A stretch of DNA of 64,000 nucleotides from Adineta vaga (lineage: Eukaryota; Rotifera), in contig CP075493.1 in the NCBI GenBank assembly GCA_021613535.1, forward strand, positions 9,858,001 to 9,922,000, in the 5' to 3' direction. The first letter of the stretch is position 1. Each line of letters starts with the position of its first letter. The notes beneath the pieces were generated by a model. It made no database searches. It saw only the letters and a list, made by a program, of their open reading frames with translations, and had not been told where the DNA came from. Made by a program: the position numbers and the translations under genes. This document shows, one piece after another, positions 46,659 through 59,607 of the stretch.

Positions 46659-48869
46659 ATTTTGACAAGTACCAACGATTCAACGTGTTACTAATACGAA
46701 GAGAAGGTCTTTCTGAAGAGAAAAAAAATCTATTCATGTCAAACAACATTCATGTACAGACGATTAGATATTCGAAAGAAGAGAAATTATAGCGTCAGAG
46801 AAAATTGTGTGGGTGTAAATGACGATAGTATGAAAGAAACAGAAGAACTGCGAGAGAAAAAAAGTAACGAGCTGTTAGTAATCATGTACAGAAGAAGGAG
46901 AAAAAGAAAACTCGCTTGTATGGCGTAAGTTCTTGGTATACATGATGAAAATAAAAAAATAATAAGTATTTATAAATAGGTCAATGCAGACAACTATCCA
47001 ATAGAGAAGAAATTGAATACGATGACATCTATATAGATGGATATAACGAAACAATAAGATATTCGAATGCACAGATCTGTTTGTATACATATAGCTAAAT
47101 GAGTCGTTGGACATGACATTTTCCCGTTTTAAGTTTTTTCCCATGCTATTAACAGAATTATTTTTGCCTTTTCAAATCAAATGCCGACATGAAGATATTA
47201 TTCTGTGAGAAAGAAAAGAAGCGAACTGTCAATACGCTCATAAATCTTAATCTTGAACGAAATATGAAACTGAAAGGTTCGATGAAAGATGATCAAATCT
47301 TTCGACATTATCCAAACAATCTATACTATGGTTAATAATGAAAATCAGTTGTAAATTTCTGACAATTGTATATAAATATGATGCAAATATTATTCATCAA
47401 TGAGAACGAACGAAAGAGCATAAATTCGTTTGCAAGAATATCAAATATATTTTGCAATAGCTATTAATTGACAGAAAGAATGTGACACGGACAGTATGCA
47501 ATATGATTCGATCGAAAATCTTCTATGATTTGAAACTATTTGTTTAGCTTTTACGATCAGTATCAATTTGTTACTCAATTACAAATAAAAAATCAGTAAC
47601 ATTGTATTCTGCTCACTTCATTCTCGATGAATTCTTGAGATTATCGTTTTATTAGTTGTTATGTATCTATATGTAATCACTTTCAATCGAACCTATATTC
47701 ACTATTGTATGGTATACTCTACACATGATTATTCATGAATTGATATCAAGGCTTCGAATACTTCTGTATACTTATTTGAGACTTATATCATTTTATTAAG
47801 TCTTTTTATTCTTTTATTCTATGAAATATACATACTTGATCCATCGACGACACTACAAAACAGAAATCATCAGATCACCACAGACACGCTTTTTATAAAA
47901 TCAAAACTCGAACAATTATATTTATTCAGAAGATGAAGAAAATGATGATATGAGCACTGAAGAGCTTCGCACATTGTGTTTTCTTTATTAACATTTTGTT
48001 CACATCACTTTTCAAATTAATGTTTACTTATGATCATCGCTCGATATTATAATATGAAATATGTACCCCCTGTCTCCACGTGTGTGTGTGTGTTCGTCAT
48101 TCATTCGTCTAACTTACTGATTTGTTCAATTCTATATGTACGAAAAGAAAGAATTTAAGCACAAATCAAAAGTAGACAGAGCTTCAGGGCATAAGAAAAA
48201 AAATGGTTACACCCATTTAGGTCATTCTCATTAATTTTCTAACGATTTAAGATAATGACTGTAATCACTATAAAATAGTTTGAAAATAATATGAGAAAAA
48301 GTGCTGGTTATAGCTGAAAAATAAGTTTATTTTCTACATCATATTGATTATTGGCGACATCTATCTATCATTACATCGAACTAGAAATAATACATTACAA
48401 TTAATAAATAGAACTTTTGAAAATAAAATAGACATTAAAAAAAATAAATGTAGAAAAAACAAATTATTAATTTAAGATAGGTCAACTAGTTTGAACATGT
48501 CTAGGGTTTGTTCTGTTCTCTTTTTTTTCTTTCTTTCTCTCTGATTGATTTTGTTTATTTTCTTTGTCATCATTAAATTTCATTCCTTTTGCTATCCGTT
48601 CCTTCGTCATCAACATGATCCTATCACACTGTCAATCATCTTTCGAATTGTTTGTTGTCTTCGAAAGATAGAGAAATAGTTCTATCAGAAACAAATAGAT
48701 TCATCAAGTGTAGAACTATTTATCGTTCACATTCTACATTGATGATATGCATGCACGTATCTCCCTTAGGATCTCTGTCATTTATCGTCTTCTTTTCTGT
48801 TTACATTATTTAATGATTGCTTGAAGGTTGCGTTTACGAATTTTAGATGGAACTTATATGATTATCAAC
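46659..48869. other. Spacer between divergent CWF19L2 and Discs large genes
   Basis: About 2.2 kb that must contain both promoters. AT-rich, with no frame over about 90 codons. A GT dinucleotide run is at 48080-48093. A T-rich stretch ending ATTTTAG at 48846 precedes the Discs large start by 23 nt. Confidence 0.5.
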
Positions 48870-51800
48870 ATGCCTGTCCGGAAACAAGGTAAATATTTGA
48901 TTTTAAATCAAATGAATTCATTTCTATTTATTCTAATTAGACGCTTATCGAGCATTAGAATTGCTCGAAGAATATTACAATCGTCTTGACTCACCAGAAG
49001 ACAAACCATTGAAAAATGCCATCGATAGGTATGAAAACTTTTCAACGAAAAGAAGAAAAGTTCAATTTTTTATATCATTATTTTATTCATTGTAGAGTTA
49101 TCAAAGTTTTCAAAAGTCGACTATTTCAAGCACTGATTGGTAAATCATACAGAATATGAATTGTTTTGGAAATCAAATTCTTTATTTAATAGATATACAA
49201 GAATTTTATGAATCAATTTTACTCGATGAACAACGTGATCGTTTAGCAAAAATGGATGCTACCTTGCATTTAGCTGAAGAATGGGAAAAACAACCAATGC
49301 TCAAACGAAATATCCGAGTATGAATTTTCTCTTTTTTCTCTTGTGAAATCATTTCTTAATTCATCTATCAAAATTGAATTGTCAGAATAATACGCATACA
49401 CAGAACGGAAATAAGAACGGTGGTTTGTATTCTTGCTTAGTGTAGAATTTTCCCCAGGTGAATAAAAGCATTTTTGATTGACTTTACTCCGAACTTATAA
49501 ACATCCTTGGATTTTTATTTACCTGCTTGTAATTAACAATAAACTTTCTTTTCTAATATCGAATATACATATGCCATAGCTTGTATCCAACATATATATA
49601 TAGGTTGTATATGTTAACTTTGACACAGCTGCATTGTCCAGATTTATGCTTGCAGCGGGAAAATGTATAAATTGCAAAGGAGACTAAGTGATTATATCCG
49701 TAAGCGAACTAGACTATTAACGACACACCCGAGCCGTATTTCATAACGTTTGACTTTTCTCGATAAAAATATGTGTTAGAAAATAAAGAAATGTTCATTC
49801 CTATCCATTCTCATTTCTTATAACAGAATGGTACGCCGACAATCGAATCACCAGCAATTGCACCACTAGCAACGAATAATCCAATCTCCCGACCAACAAA
49901 TACTAAAGAAAATAGTAAACGACAAGCAACACCCACACCATTTTCTCAAATAGCTGATGTACAAGATGGAGCAAATAATAATCGAGCCAATCCTCCTGCA
50001 TTAAATTCACCTATTGATATCACACAATACAATTATGATGATCATTGGCAAGAAATCGAAGTTGATTTAGATCGAGTAAGAAAAATCTGAAAAGAAAAAG
50101 ATTGATTTAATACGTTATTTTAGGGGCCTGGTATTGGTCTTGGATTTTCAATTGCTGGTGGTATCGATACACCTTGTATCAGTGATTCTCCAGCTGTGGT
50201 TATTACACGTATCACTGAAGGCGGCCTTGCTGATCGTGATCAACGTTTAAAGTATGAGTTTTGTCAACGAATCAATGTATATAATCAACTGTCTGTATCT
50301 TCTTATAGATTACATGATATTATTTTGCGTGTAAATGATATGGATTTTACTCATATCGTACATCAAGCTGCTGTTGATGGGCTTAAGGCAGCTGGTAATC
50401 ATGTTAATCTAGTAAGTTTCCTTTGATGAAAGAGATAGAAATAATATTCTATTTATGTTCAGTTAATTCGTCGTTTGTCACCACCTGTCATGGAAGAAAT
50501 TCAATTAAATAAACCACCCAGTTCACATCTAGGATTTTCTATTGCTGGTGGAATTAGCCATGAACATGTGAAAGGGTTTGTATTTATTTTCGCTTTTGAA
50601 ATACAAAGATTTTATTAAAAAGCAACTATTTCCTATTTTTTTTTCATAGGGATTATGGAATATTCATTACAAATATAATTCCAGGTGGCATTGCAGATAA
50701 AAATGGTCGATTAAAAGTTGGCGATCGTCTTATGCATGTTCAATCAATGGTAAAGATCATCGTTCTTTCATGTTCGATAATAATTGATTTTTTTCTTTTG
50801 TTTCAAATAGAAAAATGGCTATGATCTTCAATTTGTTGAACATAAACATGCTGTTGAATCAATTCGTCGTGCATGTGAAGAAGGTCCAACAATCACTCTC
50901 TTGGTTGGTCTCCAAGCGATTATCCAGGTCTAGCTGATACGACAATTCAACCAACGAATGGACATCGTTCACCATTTCAAAATGATGATCAAGGAGATCT
51001 TCCATTGTAAGAATTCAATTGAATAACAAAGAAATGAGTAGTCATGCTTTGCTAAATTTGTTTTTCTAGAGAACGTCGAGTTTTACTTCGTCGTGGTCAA
51101 ACTGGTTTTGGTTTTAATATTGTTGGAGGCGATGGAGATGAAGGTATGTGAATGATTAAGATATTTGTAGTTTTGTATTAGTCTGGACTTAGTGATAGTT
51201 GATATAAACATTGATTTGCTCGTCAAGAATCATATATCAGTTGATGTAAGCAAATAGATAACATTTGTTTTGATTAATCATTGTGTAATCAAGTCATTAA
51301 GACAGCATACTTATTGACATTTGTTTCAGATTACCAAGGATCTCTAGTTCTGATGAAATCGAGTCCTTCATTTTCGTTACCTAGGGAAAAGAAATTTCTT
51401 TTTTTTGCTAGTAACTTACATTCTTAGAATTCTTTTCGACAGATAGGATCAAATTAAGAAAAATGTCAGTCATTTGTCATATTTCAATATTAAGATAGAT
51501 ACTGACAGGATATTAGAGATGATGTCGATCAAGAAAATAAACTTGAAATAATCTCACAAGTCAATATTAGAGCAAGGAAAAGAAGACGATTTTATTTATC
51601 AATATTCTCCAAAGACTGTTGGATAGATTCTATTGAATTTGTTTTTAGGCATTTACATATCATTCATTCAAACAGGCGGCGTTGCTGATAGATCAGGCGA
51701 CTTACGAAAAGGCGATCGTATATTATCAGTAAATAATATTGATTTTCGTGGCGTAACTCATGAAGATGCAGCAACAGTGTTGAAAAATTGTGGAGAAACA

Positions 51801-53681
51801 GCAGATCTACATGTTATTTATAAATACGATGGTTTGTTGGATGGATATAGAATTGGTTTATTCTTAATTAGCAAATGCTTTTCTTTAGATTTTATCCGTT
51901 TCGAAAATCGTATTGATGATCGTCGAAGTAAAATGACAGGTGAAGTAGCTGGCAGTACTGGTAGTTTAAAAACATCAACTAAACGACAATTTTTTGTTCG
52001 GTATGATTCGTTTTTTTTCTAAGGTTTTTTTGTTTTTTCATGAAAATTAATATTGTAGTGCGGAATTCGATTATGACCCATCTAAAGATCCAAGTATTCC
52101 AGGCGATCGAGGTTTATCATTTCATGCAGGTGATATACTTTATGTTACCAATGCAGCTGATGATTCTTGGTGGCAAGCTAAACGCATTACTGATGGACAG
52201 GAAGAAGAAGAATTAGGCATAATTCCATCAAAATCTCGAGTCGAGAAAAAAGAACGCGCTCGACAAAAGCGTGTCAATTTTAATCAAGGAAATAATAGTC
52301 GAGTAAGTGATTTTCAACGCTTGATCTATTCTAAGTTTAGATTGATGTTGTTTTTCGTCTCTCTTCAGAGCAATACACTTGATCGAGATAAAAAGAAAAA
52401 GAAAAAATTTGGTTTATTTGGAAAGAGTGGCGACAAAAAAGATACACAATCGGGTGATGATTCAGATAATGAACAAGATAATCTTGAACCTGTTCCATCA
52501 TATGAATTAGTTACTCAACACGAAGGTAAATCTTGACTTTTCTCTTCTTCTTATTATTATTATTTTCTATCTATAAAAAGAAAACATCTTTTTATCTTCA
52601 TGAATAGAATTGGTTGAACGAAATCTAATTATATCTGATAGAAGTTCATTGTAGATTGAGTGATAAAACTGCCAGCTAATTCCCATGAGTATAAATCGTG
52701 ATAAATTTCGCACGAGTTTATCACTGAAATTCATTCGTATTTGTCGAATTGAAAATTATATTAGTTAAATACGCCATCGTTCACGTTAGCCTTCAAAACC
52801 CTATGCTTGTATATGAATAGAAGAAAACTAATTTCTTTTTTATTTATTTATTTATTTAGTTAATCATACAAGACCAATTATTCTCTTTGGTCCATTCAAA
52901 GAACTTCTCAATGATCAACTTCTTAATGATCGACCAGATAAATTTGCTAATTGTGTACCACGTATGATTTATTAATTTTGATTTGATAAAAGGAAAATTT
53001 ATAATTTTTCCTTGGATTAGATACAAGTCGATCAAAACGTGACAAGGAAGTTGATGGTCGTGAATATTATTTTGTTCCTTCACGTGAACAAATGGAGAGA
53101 GATATTCAAAACTATTTATTTATCGAAGCTGGAGAATATGGTGGAAATCTCTATGGTACTAGTGTTAGTGCAGTTCGTGAAGTAGCAAATACGGTATGTT
53201 ATTGAAATCGGAGAATCAATAATATCGATATTTGTGTTTGTTTTTTTCTAGCCAAAACATTGTATTTTGGATGTCAGTGGTCATGCTATTCGACGTTTAA
53301 TGACTGCTGGACTTTTTCCTATTGCAATATTTGTTAAACCACGTGATGTCAAATGGATTTTGTAAGTGATCTTATTTGAATGAATTTTAATTATCCAAAA
53401 GAAATAATAAATCTTTATTATAGAGATAATATGGGAGAAGAAGCTAATGAAGAACGTGCTCAACAAATCTATGAAAAATCATTGAAAATTGAACAACAAT
53501 TTGGCGATGTTTTGACAAGTAAATAAAGCTTATGATATGAAAATGAAATAGTCTTTTGTTTTCTTTTCAAGGTGTCATCGAGGAAGAAACATTGGGTGAT
53601 GTATACGATCAAATTTGCGAAACTATTGATCGTGAACAATCACTTGATACGGTCTGGGTTCCAGCCAAAGAAAAACTCTAA
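48870..53681 (+). CDS. DLG1: Discs large, MAGUK polarity and synaptic scaffold
   Basis: L27-type N-terminus (MPVRKQD, then [32 protein letters not shown]) as in the long DLG1 isoform. PDZ1 is near 50120-50415 ([11 protein letters not shown]), PDZ2 near 50490-50905 ([10 protein letters not shown]) and PDZ3 near 51075-51835 ([20 protein letters not shown]), split by an intron of about 500 nt. SH3 is near 52060-52300 ([34 protein letters not shown]), followed by a lysine-rich hook. The guanylate-kinase-like domain runs from 52860 to the stop ([66 protein letters not shown]). The kinase-like domain lacks a normal ATP loop, as in all MAGUKs, and serves binding. It works with Scribble at the basolateral cortex. 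Between PDZ2 and PDZ3 (about 50907) the coding frame drops one base (see findings). AATAAA is at 54069-54074. Confidence 0.95.
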
Positions 53682-54155
53682 TGTATATTCATTTTTTTCT
53701 ACGAATTTCTTATATCTTCGTGTTCTTATTCTTCTGTTTTGTTTATTGTGCACCGATCTTGATCTTCTATTCATTGTGTAGATGTATCTATTTCTCTTCC
53801 ATATTTACTTGTCTGCACCGTGTCTCTCTCTCTCTCTCTCTCTTGCTCTCTTTTTCTTATAGTATTTTCTTGTTGAATTTGATCTATGTTGGCAAAACTG
53901 TTTTTGTTTGTTTATGTATGTTGAAATCGAATGTCAACTTTAAAAGACAAAGAATTAGACTATTATGAACGTGTTTTTTGCGCTCTTTTTCTCTTTTTTC
54001 TTCTTTTTTTTGTAAAAATTAACATTTCGAATGAATGTTTCTTTTCTCCTCTTGAATAATATGAAAACAATAAAAATGTTCGGTAGTAGAGAAGAATTAA
54101 ATAAGTAGCAAGAAAAAAATATTCACTTTCTTTTTCTATTGATATTCAGATAGAT
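53682..54155. other. 3' untranslated region of Discs large and spacer
   Basis: Pyrimidine-rich stretch with a CT repeat at 53823-53843 and AATAAA at 54069-54074. It ends TGATATTCAG just before the ACAD8 start codon. Confidence 0.55.
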
Positions 54156-55895
54156 ATGTTTCGATTGAATTCAGCTATCTTTCGGCATTTATCGTTATTT
54201 CAACGAGGATCAGTCATATCAAATATTGGAAGATGTCAATCGATAGAACATAGATGTGATGGTGAGCCTTGCTTAAAAATATAAAACTGTACATTATTTA
54301 TAATCTTGAATAGTCGAAGATGCTCTTGATGAAGAACAAAAAGCTATTCAACAGACTGCACATCAATTTGCTCAGACAGAGATGGCACCATTTATGTACG
54401 AATGGGATCGAACCGTGAGAATGACGTATTTTATTATCTTATATTATACTTCTTTTCATATGAACCTTTCTAGGAATTCTTTCCAAAAGAAACTCTTCGA
54501 AAAGCTGCACAACTTGGTTTTGCTGCGATCTATTGTCGTGATGAACATGGTGGAACTGGTGGTACACGACTTGATGCATCGGTCATTTTCGAAGCATTAT
54601 CACAAGGATGTGTTAGTACAGCAGCATATCTCAGTATTCATAAGTAGGATAAAGGTGATCATTTTTGTTCATATATATGTATTGTTTTAGTATGTGTGTA
54701 TGGATGATTGATGCATTTGGATCTGATGCAAATCGTGCTAAATGGGTACCACGATTAGCTACTATGGAATTATTTAGTTCCTATTGTCTTACAGAACCAG
54801 GTAAATGTTTTACTTTCTGTCTTTTGAATAGCTGATTATTGATTTTTCTATAGGAGCTGGAAGTGATGCTGCATCGTTAAGTACACGAGCTGAACGTCAA
54901 GGTGATAAATATATCTTAAACGGTACAAAAGCATTCATAAGTGGTGGCGGTGAAAGTGATATATATCTTGTTATGTGTCGAACTGGTGATCAATCACCCA
55001 AAGGTATATCATGTATACTTGTTGAAAAGGATACTCCTGGATTATCATTTGGTAAAAAAGAAGAAAAAGTATGTGAGAACTGATTTGTAAATGATATATT
55101 CATAAATATTGATTAGGTTGGTTGGAATTCTCAACCAACACGACAAGTAATTATGGATGATTGTCAAGTACCTGTTGAGAATCTCATTGGTAAGGAAGGT
55201 CAAGGTTTTGAAATAGCTATGCGTGGCTTAAATGGTGGACGAATTAATATTGGTAAGTTAAATCTAGAAGAAAAGGATCATTTCAATCATCTATATTGCA
55301 TTTATTTTTAAAGCTAGCTGTTCACTTGGTGCAGCACAAGCAAGTATACAAAAAACTGGTGAATATTTAAAAGTACGAAAACAATTCGGTCAACCATTAG
55401 CACAATTTCAGGTGGATTCCTTTCAAAAACTGTCGAATCATCTATACTATTGTATCTTTTTGTCTTTAGCATTTACAATTTAAATTAGCAGAAATGTGCA
55501 CAAAATTAGTTGCCAGTCGTCTTTTAGTTCGTAAAGCGGCATTAGCACTTGATCAACAAGCGAAAGATACGGTAACATTATGTGCTATGGCAAAATTATT
55601 CGCTACAGATACATGTTTTGATGTATGTAGAAAAATAAAATCATTGTTTAAAATGAAATCATATTCTGTTCTAGATATGTAATCAAGCATTACAAATGCA
55701 TGGTGGTTATGGTTATATTAAATCCACATCCGTTCAACAATATATGCGCGATTGTCGTGTTCATCAAATTCTGGAAGGTAAACTGTATAATAAAAAAGAG
55801 TTGATCTTTACTAGACTGTTTTCTTTTCTCTTTTAGGAACTAATGAAGTCATGCGATTGCTTATTTCTCGAGATGCATTGAAACGATATGGATGA
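54156..55895 (+). CDS. ACAD8: Isobutyryl-CoA dehydrogenase, mitochondrial
   Basis: FAD-dependent acyl-CoA dehydrogenase of valine breakdown, converting isobutyryl-CoA to methacrylyl-CoA. The N-terminus [19 protein letters not shown] is basic and amphipathic, a likely mitochondrial presequence. The ACAD8-specific run [22 protein letters not shown] is near 54580-54690, and [14 protein letters not shown] (FAD/acyl site) near 54785-54880. Also present are [56 protein letters not shown] and the catalytic-base segment QILEGTNEVMR near 55770-55850. Length of about 415 aa equals the vertebrate enzyme. Introns are about 50-60 nt. The start ATG is six bases after an AG acceptor-like site. The close match across the protein makes ACAD8 much likelier than the related ACADSB or ACADM. 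Confidence 0.95.
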
Positions 55896-57403
55896 AAAAC
55901 ATATTTCTGGGTTTTTCTTTCTATTTTTCTATTTGATTTGATTGAAATAGAATGACAACAGCAGTATTTGAATGAATTGCTGATTTCACGAACTTGTTTG
56001 ACAAGTTATATCTATAATTAATATCGCACACTTTACAAATTGATAGTAACTACTTAATTCGAGAGTTAATAGATTTCTCATCAGTTCTAAATGAAGAAAT
56101 ATTTGGAGAAGAAAATAAATTATCAAAAAATCTGCCAATATTACTGATTATTCAAAGCATCATGTGTCATTTAACTGGGAATACAATTCGATAGCGTATC
56201 ATACTTATCAGTGTGAATTGGGAGCTACTGTACCTATCTCTTCAGATATATAAGATTAACCATGATTTCGATCGAGATCGCAGCAGAGAATTGATTTTAA
56301 CTATAAAGTGCACGATAAATATTTTCTATCTGATTAATTGATTTATCATCATAAATATATCTTCAAAAGTAAAAAGTATATACTTTCTATTTTGAATACA
56401 ATTTCATACTAACGTCCTTGTCTATTCTGATCCTGTTCGTACTTTGTTTTCTTCTATCATTATTCTACTGCAATTATATCATAACACTGATAATCGATAT
56501 CGTTTAGAGATTCTGCTGTTATATCCTTTCATCAGAACAAAAAAAAAAACATTACTGTTTTATTTCGAAATGTAATCTTTCATCTCGTGCCTCTTTTTAT
56601 TTTGTGGTTTTTTTTACATTGCAATCTATTATTGATATAAAAATATGATTTTGAATAACTTTCGAGTTGAATCTGCACAATGAAATTAAAAGAACGAGAT
56701 GTCAAGAAGGAATTAGATCAAGATACTTGTGTTTATACATATGATCTCTTATGACATGACTCTATGGAATACATTCAATAACTATATAAAGATGATTCTA
56801 TGAGTAGACTTCTTTCTTTGTTCTCTCTGTCCTTCATCGGCATCTTTTTTTTTCTTCTTTTCTGTAAAAACAAGAGGACAAAGAATTATGGCATCTCTCT
56901 TTTTTTCGCTCTCTCGTAATGTTGATTTGACGTTTGCGATTGATTTCCTTCTCAAGGGAGCTCGATTGATAGAGGCAAGCTTTATTCTAATAAAGTTAAT
57001 TCTTCTTTCTCTGATTGAATAAGTCAAAAGAAGAGAGATTCAATATCATCGACGAAGAAAGAAAACATAACTAAGCTATATTGTCTAAGATTGACTGTCT
57101 TATTCTTATCATCGATATATACTTGCCAATCGAGTGATAATAGAGGAAAGAAAATAGAAGATTCTGATTCTTTATTCTTTTCTTTCTCAATAATGATGAT
57201 GATGTTTGCTCGTCATTTCTACTGCTGTTACTGCTGTTACTGTTGTTGCCTTTCTATCGATCGTCGCTTTATTGTATTACATACACAAAAAAAATATGCG
57301 AGCCAGAAATAATAGCTCACTAGTATAGTACCATTTGTCTTTCGTCAATTAAATAGTTAGCCATGGCCAGAAGATATTTTCTATTGGTGGAGAAATAGAA
57401 ACT
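55896..57403. other. Spacer before the nicotinic receptor gene
   Basis: About 1.5 kb with no supported gene. AATAAA at 56114-56119 may end the ACAD8 transcript. An 11-codon upstream frame (57363-57398, in the context CCATGG) lies just before the receptor start and could modulate its translation. Confidence 0.45.
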
Positions 57404-59191
57404 ATGTTCAATTTCTATATCATCAGCATTTTTTTATTCTATCAAAAAATCAACGGTAAGATAGATAGATTTTTTATCGAATAATATATGATATGATTTA
57501 ATTTAATTTAGAAATCAATGGAAATGTTGATGCTAAACGTCTATTACATGAATTGATGAAAGATTATAATAAAAATGTTCTTCCTGTACAATCGATAAAT
57601 CAAAAAGTAAATGTAACATTAGGTTTGAAACTTTCGCAATTATCGGATATCGATGAACGAAATCAAATTATGACAACAAATGTTTGGCTTGAACATGTAA
57701 TAGTCAATTATTGACAAATCATTTTATATCTAGTTTTTATTTAGGAATGGTCAGATTATAAATTAACATGGACTCCAAGTCACTATGGTGATATTGATGT
57801 TCTGGAAATTCCATCTTCGGATATTTGGGTACCTGATATTGTTCTATATAATAATGCCGATGGTACATATGAAGTCAATACAATAACAAAAGCTCATGTA
57901 GTAAGTGAAACTATGTGTAGATTTCTTTTCCTATCAATAATTTAGTTTTATAATGGAACAATTCGATGGAATCCACCTGTTATATATAAATCTTATTGTG
58001 ATATCAATATTCAATATTATCCATTTGATGAACAAAATTGTTCATTAAAATTTGGTACATGGACACATAATGGAAATCTCGTAATACTCATTAAATTCTT
58101 CGACAAAGAAAAAACAAATACAGTTTGTTTATGAAATTTAGGTTGATCTCAATCATAAATCAGGACAAATTGTTGTTAGAGATGGAATAGATCTTACAGA
58201 TTATTATAAATCTATCGAATGGGACATTCTTGCTGTTGTAAGTTTGAATTGACTAATTGAAACAATCGATATCGAATTCTGAATCTTTGTTTATATAGCC
58301 TGCCTATCGTCATGTTCTTCTGTATGATTGTTGCAAAGATGATCCATATTTTGATGTGACCTTTGCATTAATTATTCGACGTAAACCACTGTTTTATATG
58401 GTTAATCTGGTTATTCCATGTGTTAATATAGCCTTTCTTACCATTCTAGTCTTTTGTTTACCTAGTAAGAAAATTTCTTTACGAGAATATCAATGAAATT
58501 AAGAAAACAACATCATTTAGGTGATTGCGGAGAAAAATTAACATTGTCAATATCGATTTTTGTTGCTCTCCAAGTGTTCTATCTTCTTTTGATTGATTTA
58601 ATCCCACCGACATCACTTAAAATTTCATTACTTGGAAAATATCTTCTTTTTACTTTAATTCTTGTCAATGCTTCGATATTTATTACTATTCTTACATTAA
58701 ATATCCATTGGCGTCATCCTAATACACATCATATGCCTGATTGGGTGAAAAGATGGTTTTTTCAGATAATTCCACCATTTGTCTTCATGTCTAAACCACA
58801 TATTGCTGATGCAATTTTACAAATGGAAGAAAATGATATGTTAATTAATAATGAAACCAATATGAAACCTTTAAATGAATATATTCGAACAGTATCCATT
58901 GATAAATATCCTCCAATAATTCAACAAGCAATAAAAGATATTCGATACATTAGTGAAACACAACGTGACGCACAAAAAGATGATTTAGTTAGTAAAATTA
59001 TAACTTAATAAAACAAAAAGTCAATGAATTCAAATTGTTTTTTTCTTTTTCTTTAGGAACGAGAAGGTTGGCGATTTATTGCTCTTGTTATTGATCGATG
59101 TTTTCTAATTATATTTCTAATTTTATCAATATCGGGATCGATTGTTATTCTATTTTCTACACCAACAACAAAACAAGATGCAGAACCTTAA
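57404..59191 (+). CDS. Nicotinic acetylcholine receptor subunit, alpha type
   Basis: Cys-loop ligand-gated cation channel subunit. The N-terminal [13 protein letters not shown] is a signal peptide. The extracellular domain has [36 protein letters not shown] and the 13-residue Cys loop [15 protein letters not shown] near 57990-58040. Loop C near 58325 has the vicinal cysteine pair ([11 protein letters not shown]), which marks alpha-type agonist-binding subunits. Transmembrane segments: M1 near 58395-58460 ([20 protein letters not shown]), M2 from about 58520 ([21 protein letters not shown]), M3 near 58630-58700 and M4 near 59060-59150 ([18 protein letters not shown]). The glutamate next to M2 fits a cation filter. 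The M3-M4 loop is short, about 110 residues. About seven introns; one splits the M1-M2 linker at S/DCGEK. AATAAA is at 59263-59268. Subunit number cannot be assigned. Confidence 0.92.
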
Positions 59192-59607
59192 ATCATTGTC
59201 AAAAATGTTGTGCTAATTTTTCATTACAATGTATATTATTCATAGTTGATTGTTTTCATAAAAATAAAAGCAACGTTTTCTTGTATTTTAATCAACTATA
59301 TGTCGTTTTTTCTTTAATACAATTTGTGAAGAAAGGTCAGAGAACATGAAGTATAATATCCTATTTCATATGTATATCTATATATATACATTAGTAACTG
59401 ATGACGGTGACACATAGACAGTTGTAACTAAATAGCGATACATTATCGCATTTGCTATGTATAATCAATAGAAGGGAAAAAAAACTAGCTTGGAATGTTA
59501 TACAAACGTTTGATTCCGTCCGGAAATAGTGTCAATCAGTTTTGAGTATAACAAAAGTTTTCTTAGATCAATAAGAAGAATTAGTTTTATTAACAATTCA
59601 ATAAATA
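59192..59607. other. Spacer between convergent receptor and ankyrin/ART genes
   Basis: About 415 nt. It contains the receptor polyadenylation signal and, on the minus strand at 59586-59591, AATAAA for the ankyrin/ART gene. No gene is seen. Confidence 0.55.

Noticed and set aside
46808-46813. TGTGGG, the bdelloid telomere unit
   Set aside because: Single copy, no array; no sign of a chromosome end.
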